64,000 nt of DNA from Chelydra serpentina (GCA_037349315.1 JBAIAC010000007.1:1054001-1118000); one strand, 5' to 3'. Counted from the first letter of the stretch, positions 37,243 to 49,860 are shown. Numbers and translations: made by a program. The notes: a model not told the origin generated them from the sequence alone.

Positions 37243-40200
37243 TAAAAAAATCCTACTTGGCCACTGTTAGAGTCTCAGGAAGCTCTGAAGCCCAGTGATT
37301 AAATGGATAGCAGAAGGCAATTCTCATGCAAGCCTTTTTCAAGTTTTCAGATCAATTAGGACCGATTATTAGGGAGGTGGAATCTACTTCCATCCTAGGT
37401 CACCTGACCAGAGAATTTTGGCATACTAAAGGACTTCATCCTGCTCCTGTACCAGAGCCATGTAACTTACCCTGAACATTATCTTCAATATGAACATGAA
37501 TTGCAAGGAGTGTCATTTGGCTAAGTGGCCCCGGTGTAGCACCGAAGTCCTGGTTAGCAATACTCATTAGCCCTGCTTTATTCAGCAGAGACCCAGTACA
37601 TAATTATTTCTGCACTGCACAGAGGGGACCCCTCTCCCCCCACAAAAGACTGAATGAGTCAGGCTGATGCAAAGAGCTTCCCTGTTTACATGATAGTACT
37701 AGCTGCTTCCCAGCAGTTCATCAAAACGCAGCTTGTTTAGCTTCAGTGGAGGTGGTGTAAGAAGAGCGTTCCCTGGAGCTACATTTATTCCCTAGGTGGT
37801 TTAGGTAATGCTTGGTCTGCAACAGCAAGAAGAAAAACAACACACGCGGTCGAAACAGAGCTGATTGTAGATCAACGGTGTGGAGCAAAACTAAGGGACA
37901 GATTTCTAGAGCCCATCGTCTGAAATGTCTTGTGTTACATCTTTGCTGTTCTCCACCTTTCACCCCTGCCTCTGTTATTAGACTGTAGGTAGGGCCACAC
38001 CATGCGCTCCTACAATGCTACACAACACACTGTTTATCCAAGAACACACATTTCTACTCTGCCCATGCTAGCTTGCTTCATCTTTTCCATCCTACACGTT
38101 GCCCGTCTCTTGGGTCTGTTTAGCAGCAGGAAAAATCAAATAGCACCAGCAACCACTTTCACCAACGGAAAGACTGAGTATCTGTGTTCTCCCTTTTCTA
38201 GGAAGAAAAGAGACTGACTTCTACCTCACACATCCCACTCCACACACACACACTAAAGTCTGGGTTGCCCCCTTTTCTCTACAAGTAGCTCAAGTGCTTA
38301 TGTCCACAGCAACTGAGGAGATCAGCAGGACAGTAGCATGCAAGATCACTTGAAGTTTCTCTCTACAGTTCAACATAGTGGCTCATTCTCCTGTACAAAC
38401 CCTCCTGCTCTGGGGAGCCGAGTATATCGAGGCCTATCTCAGGACAGCTACTTGGCCCGGTGGGGGGCATGGATCAGCATTCATGTCACGCTCCCTGTCA
38501 GTACCTGGCCTGGGCTGGGCAAGCTAATGGTCCAACCAGCGGACCAAATTTGGTGATAAATCCTGATCACGTGCCACCTAAAGTAGGTTGCGCATACGCT
38601 AAGAAGCCTTGGCCAGGTGGCTCCAGGACTCGGTCAGCACTCCTGAAAGGAGCTCCGCAAAGCAAAGCCTCATATGCTGCTACGTCACGGAAACCAGCAC
38701 ATATGGGTCAAATTCTTATCGGTGTCAAGTCCATGCAAAGAGCACAACCACGGCAGGGCTCTTATTGACTTGCAGCTCATTAATGCGGAGCGCTGAGAAG
38801 CTGCAAGCCAGGGCACGTGCAAGGTGAGCCATTAAGTGAAAGAGCAGCGGAGCTAAACAAAACTCCTCTCGGAAGATAACCCAGCCACAGAACGCCATGA
38901 CATTGCGGAATGTGCCAGCCCGCACATTTTAAAAAACCACCCCCGGAAATGTTAATGGATTACCTACACCTGCATTTTTGCCCCCCACCCCCGCCACCCA
39001 TCTTCCTTAAAATCAGGGATTAAGTTAGTTCAGCCTGGGGTTGGGCAAATGAATTAATAAGCAAAGGACCCAATCCCAGCTATACATGGGACAGAAGCAG
39101 AATTTCCTGCCAGAAATGAAAAAATAAGAACACTGCCAAGAACGCAGCACAAACGTGTCATTTTATTAAACCAGTTTTTGGGGTTTCCAGCCTTGCTAAG
39201 GACACTGAGCAATGGGATCAGACCCCGGCTACAAAGCAGCTTCTGTATACGCGCCTTCCACTGTACATCTGTTCCCCTTCCTAAAACTCTGGAACAAGCC
39301 ATCATTCACGACTGCCGATGAGCTCGCCAGGCCTTACGTGGAATTAGCCAGCCAACCACCCTTTCTGCATACATGTACATGGCCGTTTATTTGCATTTTT
39401 GTCACACACATGTAACAGGGCATGGAAACATATGCCAACAGACATCACGGTCATTAGAAAGATGCAACCCAGGACCTTCTGCACAGGTCTTGGGCTCTAG
39501 GAGAATTGTTTCACTGGAGGGCAGCCTGGAGGAACAGGCACAAGCAGACAGTCTAAGCCAGAAGAGACACTTCGCAAACATGCAGCCTGAGATCACAGCC
39601 CAAGGCCTCTCGAGTTTAGGAGGTTTTGTATCAGATTTTGTCTTGCACACTCAGGCTGGGACTCTCAACGGCACCCCCATCGCCATGGGAGAACCCCTGA
39701 CCAAAGTGCTCATCATGAGGAGCATGGATCTCTCCTCCCCTTCTCATCGCGGGTCTCCTGCAGCCGGGGACCATGAAACAGTCGTGTCAAAGGGCACTTT
39801 TGCTTTTATTAGTGACACCTGCAGGGTTTCAGGACCGCTAAGTTACTCTGACGGCTACTGACATTACGGCCCAAACAAGCAAGCTTGAAGAAACCCGATG
39901 CTCTTCAAGAGCACAGCAAGCCGCAAAAATCAGACCCAACCAGCATTCAGCGGCAGAGGGCTAATCAGCGATAAAGCTGCCTCAAGTCGATGATCTTTGA
40001 TAATTAGCTTTCAGAAATCCCCAGGGGAGAAGGCAGGCCAGCCGATAGGCCATGCTCTCAACACTTGGGCTGGGTTCTGAATGGCCTTGGTCCTTGTGTA
40101 ATCATGTACATGCACTGTGCACTAGCATAACTGACTACACAAGGAGTCGAACAATGAAGACTCAGGCCCCTTTTGTTCTCTGCTACAGATGCCGTGGCTC

Positions 40201-40649
40201 TTGTATGCCCTGCCCTTCGCATCATCTTCACAGCTCACTTTGGAATTCAGACAAGAGGCTGGTGAAGTGAGCACCAATGGCAGAAACTGCAAGAGTCAGA
40301 ACAAACACGACAGCATCAGGTGTTTCCCAGAGCACTATGCTGGGGCTCTGGTGGGAAAAAAAGAAGGGGGTATCTGTTCCTGCCCCATAGAGACTGAAGT
40401 CCCGAGCAGCAAAACTTGGCTGGGTAGCGGACATGGTCTGGCGTACCCGAGCCAGGTTTTGCCAAATTGGGTGGATGAGACAGTCTCTTCTTGGCTCGCA
40501 GGCTGTTTAAGGCAACAGCAGTGGCTCGAACCACTCAGTCCCCTCCCACCTATGCGTGGCTACAGCAGGGGTTCTCAACCTTTCCCACCAAGCACCACAG
40601 CTCATCTGGTCTTCCTTAGGCAAAGATCAATTAATTGCCATCAGTGGTA

Positions 40650-41030
40650 AATAGGACCAATGGTCAATGATGGGATGTTAGAAGGGAACTTTTTCCTGGG
40701 TGTCTGGCTGGTGAGTCTTGCCCACATGCTCGGGGTTCAGCTGATCGCCATATTTGGGTTCGGGAAGGAATTTTCCTCCAGGGTAGATCGGCAGAGGCCC
40801 TGGAGGTTTTTCGCCTTCCTCTGCAGCATGGGGCACGGGTCACTTGCTGGAGGATTCTCTGCATCTTGAAGTCTTTAAACCATGATTTGAGGACTTCAAA
40901 AGCTGAGACATAGGGGAGAGAATTATTCCAGGAGTGGGTGGGTGAGATTCTGTGGCCTGCATTGTGCAGGAGGTCAGACTAGATGATCATAATGGTCCCT
41001 TCTGACCTTAAAGTCTATGAGTCTATGAGT
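40650..41030 (+). mobile_element. CR1-type LINE 3' end, different subfamily
   Basis: Strings GGAACTTTTTCCTGGGTG, TTCGGGAAGGAATTTTCC, GGAGGTTTTTCGCCTTCC, GGTCAGACTAGATGATC and the tail AGTCTATGAGTCTATGAG define a 3' UTR-type end of a CR1 subfamily distinct from the ATTCTATGATT copies. Low divergence. Sense orientation. Confidence 0.75.
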
Positions 41031-41676
41031 CCATATCCCAGAACCCTTCACACGGTTTCAACAACAACAACAAAAACCAACCCAAACCAAACCAAACAAA
41101 CCCAAATGCTGCAACCAACACCTGTTTGGTGGTGTGACAAAAAGAACTTGAGGGAGTCGATATTTACATTCAATTCAGAGCTTGGGAAACAATTTACATC
41201 AACCTACTAGCCTATAACCAAGCATACCATGGTCCCTGCAATGTAAAGGGAAATGCGGGGGAGGGAAAAGAGAGAGATTGTTGTGAATGCTACATTCCCC
41301 AGTGATATAAGCCCATCCCTATAGTATCTGGGACATTCAGCAAACCCAAACCGCTGTACCAGAACAGAGTCAGGTTTTCTTTGCAATCAGAAATGAAATC
41401 CTAGCTTCTGCAGAAGGTGGTGATCCCTTAGAACAGAGTTTCACAACGCTCCTTGGGGTCAAGACCCCAAAGCAGTGAACCCCCTTGGACAAAGAGATTG
41501 TGACTTTTGCCTTCAGAGGCAGACCTATGCCACGGTCACCTCCAGAATTACTTACTGGAGTGCACTCAGCACGGAACTACACCTGCAGACAGCTCAGAAA
41601 CTGCAGGACGCGGTGCTTAGGAGCACTGCCCACAGGGACCATGTGACACCCCAACTCCAGTCTGCATGGGCTTATA

Positions 41677-41930
41677 GGGCTGTTCTACACCAGAAAACTA
41701 GATTGCCCCAGCTACGTGGCTCAGGGGTGTGAAAGATCCACCCCTCTGAGTGACCCAGTTAAACTGACCCAAGTCCCTTTTGTAGCCAGCGCTAACCTCT
41801 CGGACAGGTGGATTACCTATGACCCTCCTGTCCGCGTAGACAGCGTCTACAGGAAGCGCTACAGTGGGACAGCTGCAATGCTGCTGCTGTACCGTGGTAG
41901 CATTTCAAGCATAGACACGTTTGGTGCAAT
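41677..41930. mobile_element. MITE fragment
   Basis: GGGCTGTTCTACACCAGAAA, the later GGCTCAGGGGTGTGAAAGA and GACAGGTGGATTACCTATGA, and the palindromic GTAGACAGCGTCTAC belong to a Harbinger-like MITE type. A second MITE start, TAGGCCTGGCCCACACTG, lies at 41987. Confidence 0.55.
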
Positions 41931-42118
41931 CCACGGCTGTGGCTTTCAACTACAAGATTCTCCATGGGTTGGGTTCTTCCCATCTTAGGCCTGGCCCACA
42001 CTGTGTCTGAACCCTAGTGTTAGCTGACATGATGCTGACCTCTGCTTAGACGTCAGCACAGCCTGGGGTGAATCATGTTCAGAAGTTTGGCAGCTAACAC
42101 CACTGTTGACATCTGTTA

Positions 42119-42801
42119 CTCGTGGGGGAATACTGCGCCACGAAGAATTTGTGCAGAATTAACGGTCTGCGCAGAATTTCCTTTTTCCCCTCGCAGAAAT
42201 GGGCTGCAGAGCTGCTGGCTGCCATCAGGGGCCACTGGACCCAGCAGAGCCCAGCTCGCAAATAGAAGGTATTGCCAGCGGGAGGGGGAGGAGGGAGACA
42301 GGTGGAGCTGGAGAGTTCTGGGGGAGACGTGCAGGAAACTCCCTACAAACCCAAGACCCAGCATCAGGCTGTGTCTCCCTCTGGATGCCTTGGCTCAGGG
42401 GAGGGGTGCAGGTGTCTGAGCTGGGGGGCCCTGCAGGTGGGTTCTGGACGATAGGGGGTGCAGGTGTCTAGGCTAGAAGAATGCCCCATAGCTGGACTCG
42501 GGGGGGGGGGGTGTCTGGGCCGGGCGGGCGCCCCATGGCTGGGCTCTGGGGGTAAGAGGTGTGGGTGTCTGGGCCAGGAGGGGCCCGGAGGCTGGGCTCT
42601 GGGGGATAGGGGGCAGGGAAACAGGAGCTGGGTTGTCATCGGGCCTTTTAACAGTCTACTCCCGGGGGAAATTTTGTTGTTGTCTGTATTACCAAAATAA
42701 CTGAACCTGGCGTGATTCTATAGCGTTATTTTGACAACTAAAATATGCATAATTTTAAAATATAATGTGCAGAATTTGGGGGCACAAAATTCCCCCAGGA
42801 G
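42119..42801. mobile_element. TA-flanked non-autonomous transposon with internal minisatellite
   Basis: Ends CTCGTGGGGGAATACTG and, in reverse complement, CTCCTGGGGGAATTTTG are inverted repeats flanked by TA (42117-42118 and 42802-42803). GCAGAATT motifs recur near both ends. The middle (about 42405-42625) holds imperfect 55-60-bp tandem units containing GTGTCTGGGCC and GGCTGGGCTCTGGGGG. A second copy of the end motif, CTCCCGGGGGAAATTTTG, is at 42659. No coding frame. Confidence 0.7.
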
Positions 42802-42920
42802 TAAACTGTGCTCAGACACAATAAAACTTCATTGCTTTAACCAGCTCTTAAAGACAGCTTTGCCCATGTGTTGCACCATGGCAGCGGCAGCTGGATGCAG
42901 CATTGAAAGGCGCCAGATTT

Positions 42921-42952
42921 AAAAAAAAAAAAAAAGGGGGGGGGGGGGGGGG
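42921..42952 (+). repeat. A15-G17 homopolymer junction
   Basis: Fifteen A are followed directly by seventeen G. A G17 tract is unusual, folds readily into G-quadruplexes and is error-prone in sequencing, so its length may be inexact. Confidence 0.9.
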
Positions 42953-42989
42953 CTGGTAGCAAAAGAATCTTCCTAATGGGCTCTTATCA

Positions 42990-43460
42990 TTCGTACCGTG
43001 GTACGACCTAGGGGTCCCAGTCAGGAACCTATTGTCCTAGGTGCTGCACATGCATCTATCAAAAGGATGGTCCCGCCACCAAAAAGCTTCTAATGCAAGT
43101 ATATGAGGAGATAACAGGTGGGCATAGAGTAGACAGACATGGGGCGGGGAAGTGGAGGCCAAGGGAACAGCAAGACCAATATGATTATTGCAATAATCAG
43201 CAGTCACGGCACACCAGCTGCCCACCTATTGTCCAGTGCTGTGTACGCGCTACCGTGGAGGTGAGTTTTAAGGAGGGGTGTGAAAGAGCGTGGGGACGTG
43301 GTGGATTTTTACAGGGAGCTCCACTTATGCATAAGGGACGGGACAAAGTGCAAAAGGTGTCGGGGAGAAAGTCAGACCGATGGGCAATGCTGGCTGGCAT
43401 TGTTGGCAGGGCAAACCCTAAATCGTTGCCTCTGTTGGCCAGTGAGGAGAGAGTTTAGTG
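42990..43460 (+). repeat. Old amniote interspersed repeat, long copy
   Basis: GACCTAGGGGTCCCAGTCAG, ATTGTCCTAGGTGCTGCACA, GAGTTTTAAGGAGGGGTGTG and ACAGGGAGCTCCAC follow the order I recall for a widespread LINE-like amniote repeat (GGGCCCCATTGTGCTAGGCG.. TTTTAAGGAGGGATTTGA type). Highly diverged. I do not assign a family name. Confidence 0.55.
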
Positions 43461-46400
43461 ATCTTTCAGACACACCGCAAGGCCTACTTCCGGACCATGC
43501 AGGGGAAAGATCTGGGAATACTTTAAGTTCAAAACTCAGAAATCTTAGCAGTCGCTCTCCAGCTGCAAAGAGAATGTGTTCTGTTCCCCCACTCTCCAGG
43601 AAAGCAACATCTCAACAGCTTTAAAATATAGAAGTGGAAGGTAGTTCACCTTTCTATAGGCCATCTAATAATCATCTTCAGCTGCAGCCAACCAGAGAGG
43701 CCAGGGCAGCCTCCCCCACACCCCCATCCAGTTTATATTCCAGGCTTCAGAACACAGGACACTCTGTAAAGTGAGTCAAGATGCCTGCTCATCTCTCTGC
43801 CTTATTCAGCAGAGCTTAAAGAGCTCTTACCACCTGAGCTCACAACATCAACTGGCCCCAGAAAAGCCCAGGAGTGTGTGAGCCACCCCCAAGTTAACAA
43901 AGCCAGCAGTAGCAGAACACTGTACCGAAGCGAGCCTCTGACCTCCAGCAATTTCAAGCGCAGAAATTGACTTTGTGTCACAGCTGAGGGTTATGTTCCG
44001 GGGTGGGGGGAGATGTGAGAGAAGGCAGATTGGCAGGGGAAAGAGGGCCCAGAAGGGGGGTGGGGGGAAACAAAACAAAAATACAAAGCCAGAGTTAAAC
44101 TCAGGCCTTTCATCTCCCCTCCAGATGGCCCAGCAGCTGAGCTACTAGATGGAATGTCTGGCTTGTCCTCACTGCTCAATCGCTCTCCATACTCGTGCAT
44201 AATAAAAGCTGCAGCGTGAGCAATGCTCGGGCACAGCTCATAGAGTCAGGGATCGCTCTCTAGCTGCGAGATGCAGTCTCCAAGTTTATCTATATCGAGG
44301 GGGGTTATTTTGATAAAGTAGTTTTGCTCAGCCTTACATTCAACCCTTCATTCTACCCGTTTTACAAGCACTGACGTCCTTGTGTTTACTCTCCCAACCT
44401 TAACAAGTTTGAACAGATGGTTCAGCGCGGAAAACCAGAAGATTTATCTGCTTTAACATAATGATGGCTCTTCGTTCATCAGACCCTCAAGGTGGCTTCA
44501 GCCCTTAAAAGTATTAGCAAAGCACTAAAGCTAGAAGATGGTGAAACTTTTAGAAGGGACAAATCCACCAACAGAAATTGACAGTGTAGCAAATTTCCGG
44601 TTAGCATCAGGGAAGTTTTATGGGAGCACCTTAACAGAAAATAAGCTTAGGAAAAAATGTTGGGTATTATAATAAATATTTATAATGAAGGTATCTCCCT
44701 TCCCTACACATACTGTGATGCTTCACAAAATGTAAGAATCAGTTGTATGGAGGATGAAAGGAAAATATCTTAATTGTGGAGGAGACTAATTCAACCTTCC
44801 TGCTAAATTCCAGACCTCTTAGATTAAATCTACCTTCTCAAGAGAACCAGATAACCTTCACAATATATGTTGCAGAGACCTGATACAACTAAATTTCAAG
44901 CTAAATTTAATAACACAGGCTCCAGAGATGACTGCTACTTAGTCATCTCAAATCAATATCAAACTTTCATATAAAACTAATAAAGAGGTAGATTTACCTG
45001 ATCAACCAGTAACATGATCAGGTAAGAATAATACAATTAGCATAGCACAAATGAATACTGCACTTGTAAGTCTGTAATCAACAACAAAGCAACGTTGTTA
45101 CAGAAGGAAAACCGATCAGTGCATTGGCCACTTTCCTTTAAGTTTAAAGGGATATCATTTACCGTAATTTTTCATTTTCACAGCCACATTTAATCCTGTC
45201 CATTTAAGTTATGTTGCTCCAAAAACGTTTCTCTAAACTAATTTATTTTTTTTAATATTTATAAATAAGCTATCCGCCAAAGAATCACAAAAGTAATCCC
45301 TTTCAAGAAATAGCAATGACAGGGTACCTATGGTTTTGCCATTAGTTTTCACTGCTTTGCAGATTTGAATGATTGCCAGTTAGACATTCTTATTAGAGTG
45401 CTGTATCATCAACCACCATCAAAACAAGAACATTAATTTCAGAAGACAAGAAGCCATTTTTGCAGCACTCCTCCCACACTGAAAAGCAAAATCATAGTTT
45501 GACAGGTTAACCTGTAACTTATTCTTCTCTTTCCACTGATTTGACAATAGGAATTACACATGCATATGGCTAGGAGAAAAAAAACGGTCATGGTTTTTTT
45601 TGTTTTTTGTTTTAAAAGCCTTTTCACAAGATAAATAAAACATCCATTGAAATGACTGATATTTGAGCTCACTGAAAGGTCTGTGATTGGGTTGTCTTAT
45701 CTAAAGTCATTATCTCTCCCAGTTAATGAACTCTCTCTCATCCATCTGAGCACTGTCTACATTGGCATGCTTCACCACCTACTTCCAATATATATATTCG
45801 CAGGCTCTTTGTTTTTTTATGCATGTCAGAGTAATTTCTAAAATAAATCCATGCCAGTCTTGCAGTACCTTATTTCATTTCCTGAGAGCAACAGTTCCCT
45901 GACGTGTCAGACAATGCAAAAAGGCAAAGGAGGCAGAGAAGCCAAAGGGGGGAAAAAATCAACCAAAAAGTCAATTTCGCAAATGGCACCTTAGTATCAG
46001 TAGGTCACTTTACAACACATTGACTCTCTTCAAGGGTCACTACCAAAGTCAATTCTACAGCTGGCATCTGCCTTTTCCCATTGAGAATACTCATAATTTT
46101 TGTAGCCCAATACTAGTCACTTTGAACCTCACACTCATCTATCACCATGTTCGCCCATCTAATTAGCCAACACAGCCTGTATTTCCAATAAAACTATTAA
46201 AGCCTTTTAAAGTTGGCAGGGAAAGGGAATTCTGCTAACCATGCTGCACTCCCTGACAGACTAGCAAAGGATAAATTGAGTATAAAGTGTTATAAATGTA
46301 TGTTAATAGCTCAGAAAGAAGCGCCCTGTTTTGAATATTCACAACACTTCAGTATTTGCAGGGTAATAGCCTCAATAATAAGCCTTCACATCAATAAGAA

Positions 46401-47852
46401 AAAACAATGTGCCCATCTGTTTTGATTATAGGAACTGCTGCAATTTGCACATTGTAAGAACTTTAGAAACCCTTCGTGTGCTAAAACCCAAGGTATATAC
46501 ACAGAGCTAATTATTTTCAAAGTAAACAAAGCAAGCAGCAGATATATCCCACAACATCCCATTTGTCTGGAAATAAGCAATTACGTAATTTGCAAGGAGT
46601 TCTCAACCCTGTACTTGCTCTGATAAGTCTTTTGTCTCTCCCTAGCCTATCAATGCTGACTCATTGCCAGAACACTGAGCATCTCCTTAATAGCAGGAAT
46701 CAGGCTTTTTAGCACTGTACCCTTTTTATTACAATTTCCCCTCAGTTGGACAAATGAAAATCCAAGAAGATTCAAAGGATTAAAAACAAAGACAAAAAAA
46801 ATTAATTCACCCAGCAGGTAAAACCCAACGTTTCCCCTCTCTCACTTTAGGCTGATACGCCGGGCTTCCATGCCATTTCTGAGGCCCCAATCCTGCAGCT
46901 GAATCTAGGAGACGGGTAGGGTCAAATTCCAGAATCGGGGACTTGGATGTGTCAGGATTTTCTCCTTGTTTGCAGCTGCATCTCCATGCCCTGCCTTCTG
47001 CCAAACACCTTTCCAGATTGTCCAAAATCTTAAAGAGCTCATGTTTTACTACCAGACAGCAGATGCTGTCTGTAAACTTACTTACCGAGGTAGCTTTGCT
47101 TTCAGTAACAGATCAATCAGTAGACAAGGAATATGATTAAAACCTGAAGGGCGGGGATCATCTGTTTCTTTAAGTGCAGAGTCAGGTAACTTAGACCCAA
47201 CCTTTACATTTTAAAAAAAACAAACTTTAAAAAAAATAATCTTTTCATGGAAATAGACTCAAAACTCTGAGGCTATCAATACAAACCAGAGCTCATCTGG
47301 ATTCCAACCACACTCAAACCTAGCAGCCCGGTGTGCAAGTGCAAGGCAACCACAGTAGGCAACGGGCAAGCAACAACAATGAAACTGACTAGCCGGTTTC
47401 TATTGTCCAAGCCCAGTGAAAGAGACACCGGCATTAATGGTGAAAAGCCAGCCAGTTCCTTCGTGATGGACAGCGTTATTAATAGCATTAGGGAGGAAAG
47501 GTTGGGATATATTCCAGCCAAATATCCCAGAGATGCTGCTTATTCTGCCCCCCACCCCAGCGAATCCCACGCAGGGACAAGAAGGGTTATCGAACAGCAA
47601 AGAAAAGTGACTCTGACTCGTGCGTGTGCGGGCTTTGCTCTCTTCCAGTGCAAACAAAGCATCACTGTCCATCCTTAGCAACCCTGACAAGGCCTTCAAC
47701 CCGCACAGCCGCCGCGGCCAGCCGGACAGGGGCATGGCCCAGCTCGAAGCAACCCGGTTGCAGTGAATGGAGTTACACTGGTGTAAAACCGACCAGCCAT
47801 GGGGATCAGACCCCTGAGCCGCGTCTCCCCCCCCCGCCTTGCCCTCACTCAC

Positions 47853-47903
47853 CTTCCTGTGAACGAAGCTCTCGCCCAGCCGCCGCCTGCACCCCGAGTG
47901 CCA
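47853..47903 (-). other. NIN: Predicted NIN 5' UTR exon (51 nt)
   Basis: On the minus strand a pyrimidine-rich stretch ending CTTTGCTTTGCAG (AG at 47904-47905) is followed by 51 nt and then a full-consensus donor AAG|GTGAGT (GT at 47851-47852). Both sites are better than expected by chance, and they sit between the CpG-rich block at 49.6 kb and the initiator exon. The exon has no ATG. Alternatively it could be the 3' part of a longer first exon transcribed from about 48.1 kb. This is a splice-signal prediction without protein homology. Confidence 0.5.
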
Positions 47904-48326
47904 CTGCAAAGCAAAGGGGGAGGCTTTTGGTGGCGCTTCAGGAGGGTCCAACGCACCCCACGTCCCGGCCGCTGTTCTGGGCCAGCGTCCGTCACTGGAG
48001 CCTGCACCGGGACAGCACACGCGGCATTAACATCGCTCCGGAGGCAGCGTTACAAAAGGGAGCTGCAAGCTGCTGCCAGCTGAAGGCACCCCTCCCCCTC
48101 CCTCTGCTTCCCTCTGCCCCCGCCCCCTTCCTCTGCTGCCCCCTCATCGATGCCCCCCTCCCCTCACGACTCCTCGCCAGCTCCCCCTCCCTCCCTCCCT
48201 CCGCTCCCCTCTCCTCAGCGCACACCTCTCCCATCTTCAATGCATCCCCCGCCGCACCCTCTGCACGAGCTCCCCCTGGCTCTCCCCAATCCACCCCCCT
48301 GCTGCTCCCATCCCTAGACTCACCCC

Positions 48327-49510
48327 GTGCACCCCAGCCAGCTCCCTCCCCCTCAATGCACCCCAGTGCACCCCAGCCAGCTCCCTCCCCCTCAATGCAC
48401 CCCAGCCAGCTCCCTCCCCCCTCAATGCACCCCAGTGCACCCCAACCAGCTCCCTCCCCCTCAATGCACCCCTCCCCCTCAATGTACCCCAGCCAGCTCC
48501 CTCCCCCTCAATGCACCCCAGGGCACCCCAGCCAGCTCCCTCCCCCTCAATGCACCCCAGCCAGCTCCCTCCCCCTCAATGCACCCCAGGGCACCCCAGC
48601 CAGCTCCCTCCCCCTCAATGCACCCCAGCCAGCTCCCTCCCCCTCAATGCACCCCAGCCAGCTCCCTCCCCCTCAATGCACCCCTCCCCTCCCATGCACC
48701 CCAGTGCACCCCTCCCTGCTCAATGCACCCCAGCCAGCTCCCTCCCCGCTCAATGCACCCCAGCCAGCTCCCTCCCCCTCAATGCACCTCAGTGCACCCC
48801 TCTCCCACCCCGTGCATCCCACCCAGCCAGCTCCCTCCCCCCTCAATGCACCCCAGCCAGCTCCCTCCCCCTCAATGCACCCCAGTGCACCCCAGCCAGC
48901 TCCCTTCCCCCTCAATGCACCCCTCCCCTCCCATGCACCCCTCCCCTCCCATGCACCCCAGTGCACCCCTCCCTGCTCAATGCACCCCAGCCAGCTCCCT
49001 CCCCGCTCAATGCACCCCAGCCAGCTCCCTCCCCCTCAATGCACCTCAGTGCACCCCTCTCCCGCCCCGTGCACCCCACCCAGCCAGCTCCCTCCCCCCT
49101 CAATGCACCCCAGCCAGCTCCCTCCCCCTCAATGCACCCCAGTGCACCCCAGCCAGCTCCCTCCCCCCTCAATGCACCCCAGCCAGCTCCCTCCCCCTCA
49201 ATGCACCCCAGTGCACCCCAACCAGCTCCCTTCCCCCTCAATGCACCCCTCCTCTCCCATGCACCCCAGTGCACCCCTCCCTGCTCAATGCACCCCAGCC
49301 AGCTCCCTCCCCCCTCAATGCACCCCAGCCAGCTCCCTCCCCCCTCAATGCACCCCAGTGCACCCCAACCAGCTCCCTTCCCCCTCAATGCACCCCAGTG
49401 CACCCCTCCCCTGCCCCATGCACCCCAGCCAGCTCCCTCCCCCAATGCACCTCAGTGCAGCCCTCTCCCGCCCCGTGCACCCCACCCAGCCAGCTCCCTC
49501 CCCCTCAATG
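48327..49510. repeat. C-rich minisatellite, about 29-bp unit with higher-order structure
   Basis: About 27 imperfect copies of a unit of the form CAATGCACCCCAGCC followed by AGCTCCCTCCCCCT fill 1.2 kb, with interspersed short variants (CAGTGCACCCC, CCTCCCATGCACCCC). The 29-bp unit is not a multiple of three and contains no stop in most frames, so long open frames run through on both strands; they are repeat artefacts. The marker CCTCCCTGCT recurs at 48711, 48968 and 49276, giving a higher-order period of 257 bp and then 308 bp. The minus strand is G-rich with three G-runs of three or more per unit. Confidence 0.95.
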
Positions 49511-49539
49511 TACCCCACCCCTCCCCCATGCTCCCCACC

Positions 49540-49860
49540 GAGCCTGCTCCCCCTCCCGGCGCCCCGTACCCGCTTCAGAGCCCTGCGCGCCCGGCCGCCG
49601 CCGCCGCTCCCATGCCCGGCCCGGCGGCTCGCTCCGGCTCCCCGCGCGGTGCCGGGGCCGTTGCCCGAGCGCTGCAATGGGGAGGCAGCCGGCGCCAGGC
49701 CGAGCGGGGCGGGGACTGGCCGGGCACCGCCCGCCGGGGCGGAGCTGCCGGAGCCCGCCCCGCACGGGAGACCCAGCCCCGGCTGTCCGGCTCGGCTCGG
49801 CTCGGGTCCGCTGGGGCTGCTTCACCCCCCCACCCTCCGATCTGACCCCCCCAGCAGCAG
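49540..49860 (-). promoter_or_regulatory. CpG-rich block, probable NIN promoter and first exon
   Basis: This 320-bp block is the densest CpG region of the window, with many CCGCC, GGGCGG and CGGC strings (Sp1-type GC boxes at about 49705-49745) and no TATA box, as in a housekeeping promoter. It lies upstream of the NIN exons on the minus strand. A possible first-exon donor, CGG|GTACGG, is read at 49568-49569 on that strand, so an exon ending at 49570 is conceivable. The promoter could also serve a divergent plus-strand transcript. Placement of the start site is inference. Confidence 0.6.

Larger units (their letters stand above)
35839..47852 (-). other. NIN 5' intron
   Basis: 12.0 kb between the predicted untranslated exon and the initiator exon. 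It contains the foldback element (36451-37242), a CR1 tail (40650-41030), a MITE (41677-41930), a TA-flanked transposon (42119-42801), an A15G17 run (42921-42952) and an old repeat (42990-43460). A degraded hAT-like start CAGGGGTTCTCAACC is at 40568. 37243-40560 and 43470-47850 hold nothing I recognise; the latter is AT-rich. Confidence 0.75.
7211..47903 (-). other. NIN: NIN (ninein) gene, 5' portion, continues beyond the left edge
   Basis: This is the visible extent of the ninein gene: a predicted untranslated exon (47853-47903), the initiator exon (35632-35838), two further coding exons (22616-22697 and 7211-7380) and the introns between them. Ninein is a large coiled-coil centrosomal protein that anchors microtubule minus ends at the subdistal appendages of the mother centriole. 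Only about the first 146 residues, the EF-hand-like N-terminal part, are in the window; the long coiled-coil exons must lie to the left. The conceptual joins keep frame exactly (62 codons, then 82 nt, then 170 nt completing 57 codons). Introns are about 12.0, 12.9 and 15.2 kb, and at least 7.2 kb remains after the last exon. The identification rests on recalled similarity to vertebrate ninein. Confidence 0.93.
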
